The notes under the pieces were generated by a model. The model was not told where the DNA came from and did not search any database. It was given only the letters and a program-made list of their open reading frames with translations. A stretch of DNA of 64,000 nucleotides, taken from Pyrus communis. Lineage: Eukaryota > Streptophyta > Magnoliopsida > Rosales > Rosaceae. This document shows positions 1 to 11,893 of the stretch, in pieces; position 1 is the stretch's first letter, and every line of letters starts with the position of its first letter. The translations under genes were made by a program, and so were the position numbers. The DNA lies in contig NC_084803.1 in assembly GCF_963583255.1 (NCBI RefSeq), positions 18,983,428-19,047,427 on the forward strand, in the 5' to 3' direction.

Positions 1-381
1 CCTCGTGTCCTCTGTCTCTAGTTTTGGTCCATTTTTGACGTACGAATTCATACCAGATCCTTTGAACTAAATAAATAAAAGATATACAATACCACAAAAC
101 AGAACCTATACTGTTTATTCATAAACAAACAAATTAAATCATCAGGAGAAAGAAAAAAAAAACATCTTCCAATCAATATATAGATATGTAAGGATTTTGT
201 CTCATGTAAAACAAAACCATCTGAATCAGACTATAGCATAAAAAATAAAAAAGAAGTGCTAAAAAAAACAAGAAATTAATAGCAACATAACAACACCAAA
301 TTATTTTATTTTTATTTCGCTTAATCAAATCCTACAAGCATAGAGACATTCGTTTTTGGTTCTACCATGCATTATAAATGA
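1..381. other. AT-rich 3' flank of the EF-hand gene
   Basis: No coding region is visible. The stretch is AT-rich with several A-runs and lies immediately downstream of the minus-strand EF-hand gene, so part of it is probably its 3' UTR. No recognisable repeat or RNA gene was seen. Confidence 0.5.
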
Positions 382-678
382 TCACCAATCATTATTTTCA
401 TGAATTTTCATGCCTAGACGTTGCTGTGCATAGTTAACAAGCTTCTCAAACTCTTTGGGGTTGTCGATTTGGCCACTACCGTTGAAATCCGATGACTTAA
501 TTGCTTGGCGAGCTCTCCACCACCCGAACCAAACCCTCAGGCTGCGAAGAGCCTCTTTCAGTTCCTCACGGCTAATCTGCCCGTTGTGATCATTGTCAAA
601 TCCGTAAATCCACGCTTTGAACTCTTCCACCGTCATCTCCTGGTTAGGCTGCACCTGCACACAACACATTATGGCCAT
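382..678 (-). CDS. Small two-EF-hand calcium-binding protein (98 aa)
   Basis: A single-exon reading frame starting at ATG 678-676. EF-hand 1 has a canonical 12-residue loop, D28 to E39 (D-N-D-H-N-G-Q-I-S-R-E-E), with helix FKAWIYGF before it. EF-hand 2 starts at D64 (D-F-N-G-S-G-Q-I-D-N-P-K-E); here the expected glutamate falls at loop position 13, with K at position 12, so Ca2+ binding by this hand may be weaker or differently arranged. A short aromatic linker (V-W-F-G-W-W, residues 49-54) joins the two hands. No signal peptide or membrane segment is seen. Plants have many such short cytosolic or nuclear Ca2+ sensors that bind a partner protein; the particular partner cannot be read from sequence. 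The close fit of EF-hand 1 to consensus makes this a real gene rather than a chance ORF. Confidence 0.85.
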   Translation of the reverse strand: MAIMCCVQVQPNQEMTVEEFKAWIYGFDNDHNGQISREELKEALRSLRVWFGWWRARQAIKSSDFNGSGQIDNPKEFEKLVNYAQQRLGMKIHENNDW

Positions 679-1173
679 AATGGATTGAAGTTTTCTCTAC
701 TTTCTATGTAGAAAAATGTTTTGTCCGGAGAAGATGGAAATTATGGAAATGTTGCTATATGGGCAGGCAAGCTTGGTTTGTTTTGGTTTGGTTTGGTTCT
801 CTACTTAGACGATTTAAAGTGGATTTTTAGTAGTGGAGAATCGAATTTAGGCATGTATGGATTGACACTTTTTATTGGCATCTTTTTTCCACATCACTAG
901 TTATTTCTTTAAGGCCGTGTGCTAACTTTATTCTTGCGAGTACGAATGGGATCAACATAGTTAACTAAGTGTAATTATATAAAATGATAGGCAATTATAT
1001 AGGGAATTGATATCCACAAAACCTTTTTCTGCCGCTTTCACATGTTTAATTATTTATGAAAGAGATGAATAAATCAAAGAGAATCAAACATAAAATAACA
1101 AAGACGTGTAGAGAAAGCAAACAAGCGTTTGACAATCATTTTTAGAATGAAAGTGGATCCGCTCAAGACCTAA
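679..1173. other. Upstream region of the EF-hand gene
   Basis: No gene visible. It should hold the promoter of the minus-strand EF-hand gene. A weak TATA-like stretch (cccatatagc on the minus strand, near 750-760) is the only candidate core element, and I do not rate it. TTTGG-type short repeats occur at 775-800. Confidence 0.35.
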
Positions 1174-2480
1174 ATGGTGCGTTTGTTGCACCGGATTAAG
1201 TCGGACTGAACTAGCTTCAGGGATAAGCTGGATTAGCTTGGCATGGTCTAAGTAGTATAAGAATCATGAATCGTGTTTGGTACAGTGTCAGACTAACGGA
1301 CTAAATTATTTTCACATACAAATAATCCTTTTATTATTTTCTAATTAATTTATTAGTATTTTATTATTATTAATGTCACTGTTTTTTTGCCGACTACTCT
1401 CTTCCCCTCTCTCTACTTTCCTTTTCCATTTCCTTATCTTCTTCGCATCTAGAGAAAATTCCTATTTTTTTCTCTTCTTCGACAAGCTTCAATCCCCGCT
1501 CCGCCGTCCTTTTCCTCCTTCAATCTCTCTTGGTTTGACAACAATTCCAACTGTTTCAATCCCTCCAGTTCTATCCACAAACCATTCTTCATATTCACGT
1601 CAGATATCAAAAGACCCTTCGTGGTTGATGGACTGGCGCTGGGGGCGGGTTGCGTTTGGCGGCAATGTGACCGACGAAGGCGATAACTCCTGAACCCTAG
1701 ACTTTTGGAAGTAGCCGAAGTGGTTGATATCAGAGGCGTTGGTGATTGGGTCAAATTCGTCTGGATTTGAGGACCAGCAAAGCCGTGATTTTCATCTTCC
1801 TCATTTTCTATACACAGGTGTAATTACATAGTTTGTATGTTGGCGGGGGAATTAGGGAAGAAATTAGACCTGGCATTCATGTCATGTTTCTTGTGTTCGT
1901 ATCGTTTTCGTGTCATACCCGATAACTTAACGAATCGTGTTGTGTATTACCCGTTAAAGTAAACGGGTAATATGACCCGTTAAAGTAAACGGGTAATATG
2001 ACCCGATCCGAAATCAACCCGTTAATATTATTAGGTAATATGACTCGACCCGTTACCTGTTAATAAAAATATATTTTAAATCAATAAAAATGAAAATGAA
2101 AAACATAATTTGACCCAAAAAAATGTAAAACATAATACTAAATTAGTATATATATACTAAATTTCAGAGTTGACCCCTTCATGAAAGTTTAAAAACTTTT
2201 CGTTACGAGTGATTACATTTTTCACACTTCTACAATAATTATTATTAATTTTATTAATTTTGCACTCAAATAAAAAACATTGTTCATGAGATTTGGAGGG
2301 TTTTAAAAATCTAAACGACTATGTAACCATCATCTAAGCGTTGAAGATGCAATTATGAACGTTTATTATGATTTCACATCTTTTAGACTTATACATTAAT
2401 GATTATGAATTTTGTTTATTTTGAACTCCCTTAAAAATACTATTCATGTCACATCCTGGCCCGAGTCCCTACCACATCCA

Positions 2481-2700
2481 GGGCTCGATTCCACCGTAGC
2501 ACGATATTGTCCGTTTTGGGCCCCGACCATGCCCTCACGGTTTTGTTTCTGGGAACTCACACGAGAACTTCCCAATGGATCACCCATCCTGGGCTCGACT
2601 CCACCGTAGCACGATATTGTCCACTTTGGGCCCCGACCATGCCATCACAGTTTTGTTTCTGGGAACTCACACGAGAACTTCCCAGTGGGTCACCCATCCT
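2481..2700. repeat. 110-bp tandem duplication inside the Cassandra LTR
   Basis: 2481-2590 and 2591-2700 are near-identical direct copies. Each holds the box C part of the 5S-like region, so this LTR has one and a half 5S-like domains. The other LTR of the same element (2923 onwards) has only one copy, so the duplication arose after insertion or in one LTR only. Confidence 0.85.
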
Positions 2701-3964
2701 GAGAATGCTCACGCCCCCAACTCTCTTAACTTCGGAGTTCTTAAGGAACCCGAAGCCAGTGAGCTCCCAAAAGGCCTCGTGCTAGGTAGAGATGGGAATA
2801 TACATATAAGGCTTATAGGATCCACTCCCCTAAGCGATGTGGGATGTTATAATCCCACCCCCTTAGGGGCCCGACGTCCTCGTCGGCACACTTCCGGCCA
2901 AGGATTGGCTCTGATACCAAATTGTCACATCCCAGCCCGAGCCCCCACCACATCCCAGGCTCGACTCCATCGTAGCACGATATTGTCCGCTTTAGGCCCC
3001 GACCATGTCCTCACGATTTTGTTTATAGGAACTCACACGAGAACTTCCCAGTGGGTCAACCATCCTGGGAATTAGGCCTGACAATTCCTAACACGACCCG
3101 ATAACCTGACACGACACGACACGAAATTAACAGGTGTTCAGGTCGATACGATAACGAATTGGGTCGTTATTGGGTAATCCGATAAGCACCTGTTAAGATA
3201 ACAGGTTGATTCGGGTATACACGTGGGTAACACGATAAGCAAAATATTATTTTTATAATTTTATAACCCTAAAAAAATAATGTAATAATTATATATATAT
3301 ATATATATATTAATTTAACAATTTTATACCCCTAAAAACTATAATAATTATATATATATATATGAAATTAACTATAATAATTATATATACTATAATAATT
3401 ATACCCCCAAAATATTAACTATCTATAATAATTATATATATATTAAATTTTGAATTAAATTTTATAAAAACTATAATATTTATTAATTAATATGCATCCA
3501 TTGATTTGATTCCATAATTGATAATTCCATTCCATTCCTTGCAGTGCCGTTGATTCCATAATTGATAATTCCATTCCATTCCTTGCAGTGCCGCCTTTTT
3601 TGAAGAAAAAGGGAGGGAAAATGAAAATGATAAGAAAAGTTGAAAAGGAAACAAAAAAGAGAAGGAATTAAGGAAAGATAGGTAGGCTAGGCACCGTAGA
3701 CTGCCAGAGGGAAAAGTGAAAATTATAAGAAAAGTTGAAAAGGAAACAAAAAAGAGAGGGAAAAATGAAAATTAATAGAAGTGGTGAGAAATTTTTTTAT
3801 TTTTGTTAAGTTATTAACTTTTTATCACACATATGACATATCTCACTATTTTTATAATGACACACGTGAATGTACTACTCCGTGTACCGATCAATTATAC
3901 GTACAAAATAAATAGATTTAAATCTACTTAATATATATATATATACACACACACCATTGAACTT

Positions 3965-4990
3965 GATGGGATACGAATTCTTCGAAAATAATTTCAACGA
4001 TCACAATCGTCAAACTTGTTTGTATATGCTTCAAGATCACATCAGCAAAAAATCGCAAAAAACAAACATTCAGAGATCAAGTAACGGGACAAAGCTTTTC
4101 GACGGTTATAAACGAAAAATCACGATTTAATGGTTATTTTAACTCCGATTTTGATGATTTTTTACAGCTACACTCCTTGACCCTATATGAATACAATGAA
4201 TGATTTCGATCTTCAATTTAAAATATTTACACAAGTGGATACCACAAAATCTTATGTTATACTTAATGAAAGTATAAATAAACTTCAAGTGTTAGTCAAT
4301 CTATCGTTTTGATGGGATACAAATTCTCCGAAACTAATTTCAACGATCCCAACCGTCAGACTTGTTTGTATATGCTTCGAGATCACATCAGCAAAAAATA
4401 ACAAAAAACAAACATTCAGAGATCAAGTAATTGGATAAAGCTTTTCGACGGTTAAAAACAAAAAATCATGATTTAACGGTTATTTTAACTCTGATTTTGA
4501 TGATTTTTTACAACTACACTCCTTGACCCTATATGAATATACTGAATGAATTCGATCTTCAATTTAAAATATTTACACAAGTGGATACCAAAAAATCTTA
4601 TGTTATACTTAATAAAAGTATAAATAAACTTTAAGTGTTAGTCAATCTATCGTTTTGATGGGATACAAATTCTCTGAAACTAATTTCAACGATCCTAACC
4701 GTCAAACTTGTTTGTATATGCTTCGAGATCACGTTAGCAAAAAATTGCAAAAAACAAACATTCAGAGATCAAGTTAACGAGACAAAACTTTTCGACGGTT
4801 ATAAACGAAAAATCACAATTTAACAGTTATTTTAACTCCGATTTTGATGATTTTTTACAGCTACACTCCTTGACCCTATATGAATACAAAGAATGAATTC
4901 GATCTTCAATTTAAAATATTTACACTAGTGGATGTGGATATCACAAAATCTTATGTTATATACTTAATAAAAGTATGAATCAACTATAAT
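3965..4990. repeat. Tandem array, three units of 346 bp
   Basis: Units begin at the shared word GATGGGATAC at 3965, 4311 and 4657, a regular spacing of 346 bp. The units differ by scattered substitutions. The last runs out near 4990. The array lies between the left end and the transposase of the inner hAT element and may have regulatory or purely passive character. Confidence 0.9.
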
Positions 4991-5061
4991 AATTATATAC
5001 ATTAATTTAACAATTTTATACTCCTAAAAACTATAATAATTATATAATATACTTATATATA

Positions 5062-5222
5062 TATTAAATTACATTTAAAAAATTGATGACCATTGGATCG
5101 GCTGAGATTTAATCTTAGCCGTCCATTTCATAATTATATATATATTTTTTATTTATTTATTTATTAAATTTAAAAAATTGATAACCATTGGATCGGCTGA
5201 GATTTAATCTCAGCCGTCCATT
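5062..5222. repeat. Two direct copies of a 50-60 bp motif
   Basis: The stretch TTGATGACCATTGGATCGGC at 5083 recurs at 5178 as TTGATAACCATTGGATCGGC, with the following GAGATTTAATCT..AGCCGTCCA also shared. Spacing is 95 bp. Between them is AT-rich filler. Confidence 0.75.
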
Positions 5223-6596
5223 GTAGGCTATTACTCTTCTCTCTCATTAACTCAGACTCAAATCACTCTCTCTTTCAATCGACTTCGTCTTCAACTTCGA
5301 GACCTCACGCGGACGCAGCACCTAACCCTCCTCATGGGCCCTCACCTCAGTCTTAAATCAATGACCTCACTCTCCTCGTCGTCCTCGAGTCTCGACCTCA
5401 ACCAGACTATCACCCTCCTCACTCAGTCACTCAGTCAATCTCCTCACTCCTGACCGATTCACCCACTGTCCATACCAGTACCACCCAAATCCGGCTCCTA
5501 AATCGAGCTCTTGATCTCAGTCCGCACTCCTCTTCACTGCACAAGGTAAGAAATTCCTGCAATAAACTCAAGGGTTTCTGAATTAGGGCTTTTCGAATTA
5601 GGAATTACTGAAATTAGGGTTTCTAAATTAGGGCTTTGGGAATTAGGAATTTCTGAAATTCAGGTTTCTAAATTAGGGATTTTGAATAGGGACTCTGAAT
5701 TAGGGCTTTTGGAATTCGGAATTTCTGAAATTCATGTTTCTGAACTAGGGATTTTGAATAGGGACTCTGAATTAGGGCTTTTGGGATTTTGTTCTTTCCT
5801 TCTTTGTTCTTTTTCATTTTAATAGTTAAAGATAGAAAGAGGAGCATGATGAAATTAAACGTTTTATGAAGATGTATTCTGCATTGTATGGCCTAGTTTC
5901 TATATTTATTTTTTTTAAATTGTATTTGCACTATGCTATGACTTTGTGAGAAATACAATCATGGAAAAAGATAGGGGAATATTTTTTCACAATTAAGTTT
6001 TTTTTTACTTTTTTTTTTTTTTAAATCCACATTTAGAAAAAATTTAAATAACCTCAAACCAGCTCTAAATAAAGTCGGAGAAAATGCAAGGATTTGCTTG
6101 TGCTGGTTGCAGAGCATTTTAAAAGTCCTTATCCACTTTAACAGTTGATTGCATATACCACATATGCTGTGGTGGGTGCCAAATTTAAGTGACATAGTTG
6201 AATGATATAGATGGACAAATTGAATGAGAAAATCTTTTTGACGGTTATAATATAGATGAAATAACAACACTGTTATGTGCCAAATTTAACGGTTATATGA
6301 GAGAATCTTTTGACATAGTTGTAGCACTGTTATAATATAGATGGACACAAGTGTTTTAACATGGTGATCTTATGGTTAAATATGAAAAAATAAATCAACT
6401 ATGTATGTGGAATACTCAAATTAGTATGATATTCCATTATACGGCTTACTAATTTAGTCAAAATCATTCGATATTCCATTATTTGTTTACTGTTTGCTTA
6501 CTGTTTGAGTGCAATTATATATGTGAAATTGAAATGGATATGGTATGAAATTGGTATGAGCAAGATTTGAAAATTTTGTTTTTCTTTCTTGAAGCA

Positions 6597-8660
6597 ATGG
6601 ATGTTGTAGAGCAAGATTTTACGAACCTTAATGATGGAGGGTCAGTGGAAGTGACAATGGGAATGCAACCTAATCATGGAAGTGAAAATACATAAGATAC
6701 AAATACAAGTCCGGCAAAGAAAAAGGCTAGAGTTATCAAATTAGGTAAGCGAACACTCAGGTCTCTTGTTTGGAAAACTTTCAACAAATTGACTATTGTT
6801 TTTGAAGATGGTAAAAGTTGTGCTCAATGCAAAGATTGTAAGAAACTGGTAATAGATGTTAGTCATCATGGGACGGGTAATATGAATAGACATTTGAAAA
6901 CATGCCCTGGACAGCCTGGTGGATTATTGTCGGTGTCTGAATTATGTTCCCAAAACTTTGATCCTATGGTATTCCGTGGGTTATTGGTAGAGGTCATCAT
7001 CAAGCATAATCTTCCTTTTAGTTTTTTTGAATATGAGGGAATTAGGGCTTTGTTTGCATATATATCTCCTAATATTAAGTTACCATGTAGAAATAAAATT
7101 AAAGCTTGTGCGTTGAGGATGTTCAAAAATGAAAAACAAAAGCTTCATAATTTGTTAGGCTCAGTTGAAGGTAGAATTTGTTTGACATCAGACTTATGGA
7201 CCTCACAATGCACTGATGGGTATCTTGCTCTTACTGCTCACTTTGCAGACAAAGATTGGAAATTGCATAAGAGAATTTTAAGTTTTTGTCACATGCCTCC
7301 TCCTCATACTGGTGTTGCATTATCTAAGAAAATTAATGCATTGGTGACTAAGTGAGGGATTGAGAAGAAGTTATTTTCTATTACTTTGGATAATGCTTCT
7401 TCAAATATTTCTTTTGTTAGCATTTTGAAGAATCAATTGAATCTTAGAAGTCTTCTCGTGATGAATGGTGACTTCTTTCATGTGCGTTGTTGTGCTCATG
7501 TCTTGAATTTGATAGTTCAAGATGGACTTAAAGAAATTGATTCTTCGGTGATAAAAATTTGTGAATGCGTCAAGTATATAAAGGGCTCTGAGGCTAGGAA
7601 ACTAAAGTTTTGTGAATGTGTTAGACAAGTAGGGATATTGGATAGTAGGAGAGGGTTGAGACAAGATGTCCCTACTAGATGGAACTCAACCGATATTATG
7701 CTAGATAGTGCAATTTTCTATCGATATGCTTTGATTCATTTAGGGTTGAGTGATTCCAATTTTACTAGTTGTCCATCTTCTGAAGAGTGGGATAAAATAA
7801 TGAAGATTTCCAAGTTTTTGGGGTACTTTTATGAGGTTACCTGCTTATTCTCTGGGACAAAGTACCCCACATCAAATTTGTTCTTCCCTAAGGTCTTTGT
7901 AATCCAACTTCAAATTAAGGTAGCCATGAATGACTCTAAAAGTTTCATGAAGAAGATGGGGACTTATATGTATATGAAGTTTGAGAAATATTGGTCTAAG
8001 TACAGTTTGATTTTGGCAATTGCAATCATCTTAGATCCTCGTTATAAATTGCATTTTGTGGATTGGGCTTACACAAAGCTTCATAGTGTGAATTCGGTCG
8101 AATTTACAAAGGTTAATGACAAATTGAATGATTTTTTTGGTGTGTACTTGGAAAAACTTCTGCATCTTGATAATTCAAATACTGCAGTGAATTCAGTGCC
8201 TATTCATCAAACAGAATCTATAGATGTTATCTTTGAGGTAACCTAAGTTTGTTTTTATTTACTTTATATATTTGTAGATTGTAGTATTAGTACTATAAAA
8301 AGTGTTGATATTATATTTGAAATTGACATGATGCATGATTTTTTATGATGTAGGATTTTGATAATAATTATGATGGTTCAAGTTCGATTGAAAAAAAAAT
8401 GAATTGCAGAAATATTTGGAGGATAAAAGAATAGATAGAAAAGTAGACATAGATGTTCTTTCTTGGTGGCAAATGGAGCGTTTTCATTATCCGATATTTT
8501 CTCAGTTAGCATGAGATGTGTTAACAATTCCTATTTCAACTGTTGCATCAGAATCTGCATTTAGTATTGGGGCAGAGTACTAGATCAGTATCGTAGGTCA
8601 TTGTTACCAGAAACAGTTCAAGCTTTATTGTGCACACGAGATTGGCTATTTGGAAAATGA
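6597..8660 (+). pseudogene. hAT transposase pseudogene (BED zinc finger, RICESLEEPER/DAYSLEEPER type)
   Basis: The frame opens at ATG 6597, just after a probable splice acceptor. After an in-frame TAA at 6693 the same frame continues into a BED-type zinc finger (C-x2-C, then H-x4-H/C, near 6825-6905), the domain that binds DNA. A TGA at 7353-7355 interrupts the frame again; the residue expected there is arginine. The catalytic RNase H-like part follows, with SDLWTS (about 7190), HVRCCAHVLNLIVQDGL (about 7480-7530) and VPTRWNSTD (about 7670-7695). The stop near 8244 lies just after a GTAACC donor, so it marks an intron (8239 to about 8352). The C-terminal dimerisation part follows ([20 protein letters not shown], about 8450-8570) with a TGA in place of an arginine codon near 8515 and a frameshift near 8570. 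Clearly dead, but recent enough for every domain to be legible. Confidence 0.85.
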
Positions 8661-11600
8661 GGTAATATATTTTTATATGGTATAGTACTATTATTTTTTT
8701 TTCATAATTATTTTGGTAAACTTCTCATAATTTGAATGATTTTTAATGTTTGGTTTTTCTATACTTAGTTTATGCAGAAGAGAGTTCTGACGTGGAAAAC
8801 TTTACTGAAAACATCATCAACATAACTCTTGAACACAATAGATCAAGCCAAAGTTCCAATACAATTTCATGATGATCGATGTAAATTGAAGATTTTGTAA
8901 ATGTAGGTTTAAACTTTTGAGAAAGACTTACAACCTTGAAAACAAAAACTCTTTCATTTTGCATATCCTTGCACATTTAATATTTGTAATAGATTAGTAG
9001 TGTATGTATTATTTTTTTATTAGGCTCTTATTTTCGAGTGTAGATATAGTACTTAAACGACAAATGTTTTAATGTTTTGAAGTAATATTTATGCGGCAAT
9101 GTGTGGTATGTGCAAATTAAAAAAATATATATATTTTTTTTTCTTAACGGGTCATAACGGGTCGGGTCACTTTAACCTGTTAAGGACCCGTTAAGATAAC
9201 GTGTGTGACACGACACGACCCGTTAAGATAACAGGTGTCACACGAAAACAATAGACATGACCCGTTTGCCAGGCCTACTGAGAATGCTCTTGCCCCCAAC
9301 TCGCTTCACTTCAGAGTTCCTAAGGAACCTGAAGCCAGTGAGCTCCCAAAAGGCCCCGTGCTAGGTAGAGATGAGAATATACATATAAGGCTTACAAGAT
9401 ACACTCCCCTGAGCGATATGGGATGTTACAATTCATGAGAGTTTGTATGGTTTTAAAAATTCAAACGATCATATACCCATCCTCAAAGCGTAGAGGATGC
9501 GACTACGAGCATTTGCATATTTTTTTTTCATATTTTTCGCACATATAAATTAATTATTATAATTTTTTTAATGTGTTTGGTATTTTTAAATTACTTGATA
9601 TTTTTATTTTTAATGTGTTTTATGATTTTTAATCTCAAATTTTGGCTATAATATACTATAAAAATAAATAAATACATAAAACTTAAATTTTAAAATTTAT
9701 ATAGATTAATAATTAATAAACAATATATACATATTCATTATATCTATTGTATTTTATAGTAAGTTTTTTTAGTAGTTTAAAAAATTAAAATCATCAAATA
9801 ACTTTTTTCTTCTCATGTCGAAACAAGTTACCCATGTGTTACTCGCGTGTAAACCTGTTAAGGACCCGTTATTAATGGGTTATTATCGTGATCCGATAAT
9901 GACCCGATTAGTTATCGTGTTGATCCAAAATTCGTTATTTTCGTGTCGTTTACGTGTCGTGTTAACTGGTCGTGTAAGAAATTGTCAGGTCTAGAAGAAA
10001 CTTACCCATTATTAGGACAGAAATGAAGCAAGTGCTGGGATGTGAAGGAGAGGAAGCGAAGGTCTTAGTAGTACCGAGTACCGACGTTTTCAGGGGGACT
10101 CGCTAAGACCTCTTAGCGAGTTACTTAGTCCACACCAGTCCTATTTAGTACCATTAAACTTATCCATGCATAGAACAAACGCTAGACTAGACTAATAAGT
10201 AACCCAGTCTAGTCCAATAAAAACTAACGAGGCCAAACAAACGTTCCTAAAAAGTTTACGGAGAGAATATTATTGCGGTGTATACAATTATATAATAACG
10301 TAGAAGAACAAAAAGTACAGAATAAAATTGGTTATTGCTTCAAGGCATATGTGACAAAGTTGTTATATACTTACTAATATATTTAGTAATGCAGCGAGTT
10401 TATAAAGCTCTATGAATTATTGGGTAAGTGCCATCTGTAAATTTTGGTATATTTGACTTCATTTGAACATTATTTGATTTCTCCACAGAAATGAATTTTC
10501 AGTCAAGAGCCATCCGTGCTTGAGATTTTTGTGCATCTAAAATATTAACAATATGAGGAAATACATAGGGTTTGTTTGGAAATACTTTTAAAACGATTAA
10601 AAGCGTTTTTAGATTACGAAAAACTCTTCTGACTATATTTGACAAATTTTTTTTTACAATGCTTCTCAATTAAAAAAAGCCTTAAAATGTTTTCTAGAAG
10701 AAACACCTAACGTGTACTTCTATCAGTAACCACTTCAAGTATTTTTTTTTTTTCCAAAGAACACGTGGATTCTTAAGAAAAAAAAGTCAATGTGTATTTA
10801 ATAAAAACATTTTTCACTGAAAATACTTCTGAGCATAAGTGTTTTTTAAAGAGGTAATTCCAAATTAGCCTATAGTGATTGGGCAATTGCGAATATGACG
10901 GTTGCATTGAAAAATGCCATCAACGTTTGATCTTGATGAACATCAATGCCCTTGTCTATTTCATTTCTTCAATTTTTTTTTTGAGTATATTGATTTTTAC
11001 ACTAAGAGGAGAGGAAGTTCAACAAAGCCACATAATGGGCAACCTAATTTGTTATCGAATTCACTATCTACAAGATTCAAATATAAGACCTCTCACTTCC
11101 AAGTTAAAAAGAATACCACCAAACCGTAGTACTAAATAACCGTTTCGTCAATCTATCATCTTTCAAAATTACCTTGGTGGTTTTTCTTCGGTACGTGTTC
11201 ACTCCAAGTGCAAACACTTTTAACACGTGTCGGAGTGATGCATGTGACTTCAAACACAATGCTATCACTCAACATGAGTTTGATCCATTACCATTTCAAG
11301 CACACGTGTCACTTCAATCTCACATACACTGCCACTAAAAGTATGGACATTGGTATTTGTCTCACAATATACGGCTTCAATTAGTGTATTAATTAAGAAA
11401 AATCGTGAACATTAAATCGTGACTAGAGCATGTATACTTTATAATGTTTCTTTCCTTTGTTTCATATGAATGCTCATGTACTAGTGAAGAGGGTTGGAAA
11501 TATGATTTGGTATACGTTTTTGACACAATTTCTTATAGCTTAACATGGTACCATAACCATTTTTTTTATAAGTGGGTTTGAGTTTGAGTTTCAGTCCCCT

Positions 11601-11848
11601 CTTCTTTACTAGTTGGCTTTCAAGTGGTTTTGAGTTTGAGTTTGATTTAGTCCCTCCAACCCCTATCAATCTGTAACGTGCGAAATTTATTGTTTAAAGA
11701 TAAGTGAGTTTGATATGCATTGTTGATTCCTTCCGTAGAAACGTAAAACTTTTGAAGCTATTGATTGTCTATCATCTACGGTACAATTTTGATCTTAAGA
11801 AGTAGATGATGGAAGTCGTCAAAACAACGGGATGGGACTGGTTAGAGC

Positions 11849-11850
<2 letters not shown>

Positions 11851-11892
<42 letters not shown>
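11851..11892. repeat. (CA)21 microsatellite
   Basis: A perfect run of CA dinucleotides, 42 bp. A useful polymorphic marker candidate. Confidence 0.97.

Positions 11893-11893
<1 letters not shown>

Larger units (their letters stand above)
3073..9277 (+). mobile_element. hAT transposon with decayed transposase, inner layer of the nest
   Basis: Left end TAGGCCTGACAATTCC, right end inverted TAGGCCTGGCAAACGGG. Target duplication of 8 bp: CTGGGAAT (3065-3072) and CTGAGAAT (9278-9285), one mismatch. The duplicated bases belong to the Cassandra LTR, and the LTR sequence continues on the other side. Both ends carry subterminal repeats rich in ACGACACGACC and ACCCGTTAA. The 6.2 kb body contains a three-unit 346-bp repeat (3965-4990), a pyrimidine-rich leader with a splice donor near 5546 (AAGGTAAG), and a transposase pseudogene at 6597-8660. 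It was once an autonomous element; its ends are related to those of the outer hAT element, so both may have used the same transposase. Confidence 0.82.
2447..9430 (-). mobile_element. Cassandra TRIM retrotransposon, interrupted by a hAT element
   Basis: Cassandra is a non-coding terminal-repeat retrotransposon in miniature whose LTR contains a 5S rRNA-like stretch with the Pol III internal promoter. In minus orientation the LTR here carries CTCCGAAGTTAAG and AGGATGGGTGACC, the box A and box C regions of plant 5S RNA, followed by CTGGGAAGTTCTCGTG. The 3' LTR is 2447-2851. The internal part (2852-2922) holds a purine-rich tract next to that LTR and, at 2901-2921, the reverse of TTTGGTATCAGAGCC, a primer-binding site for initiator-Met tRNA. 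The 5' LTR begins at 2923, is broken after 3072 by the inner hAT element, resumes at 9278 and ends at 9430 in GATGTTACA. Perfect 5-bp target duplication ATTCA at 2442-2446 and 9431-9435. It has no protein-coding capacity, as is normal for TRIMs. Confidence 0.88.
1865..9993. mobile_element. Non-autonomous hAT element, outer layer of the nest
   Basis: The left end reads TAGACCTGGCATTCATG and the right end, inverted, TAGACCTGACAATTTC. The flanks are GAAGAAAT (1857-1864) and GAAGAAAC (9994-10001), an 8-bp target duplication with one mismatch, as expected for hAT. Own sequence is only 1865-2441 plus 9436-9993; the rest is a Cassandra insertion. Subterminal arrays of ACCCGTTAA-type motifs on both sides (about 1940-2050 and 9850-9920) resemble hAT transposase-binding arrays. 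Removing the insert leaves a partial tandem repeat: the stretch starting near 2284 (TTCATGAGATTTGG) is similar to that starting at 9431. No transposase of its own. Confidence 0.65.
1174..10247. mobile_element. Possible Harbinger-like outer shell split by later insertions
   Basis: The left flank (from about 1176, GGTGCGTTTGTTGCACC) and the right flank (inverse of GGAACGTTTGTTTGG ending at 10247) look like imperfect terminal inverted repeats, and a TAA lies outside each end (1171-1173 and 10248-10250). TAA/TTA target duplications and G-rich, TTTG-containing ends are typical of PIF/Harbinger elements. Between the ends and the hAT inserted at 1865-9993 there is only non-coding DNA (pyrimidine-rich at 1370-1560). 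No Harbinger transposase is visible, so this would be a non-autonomous derivative. The match is short and could be chance. Confidence 0.3.

Noticed and set aside
2575..3075. 166-codon open frame in the Cassandra element
   Set aside because: It follows the LTR and 5S-like sequence and its two-fold repeat; TRIM elements do not code for protein.
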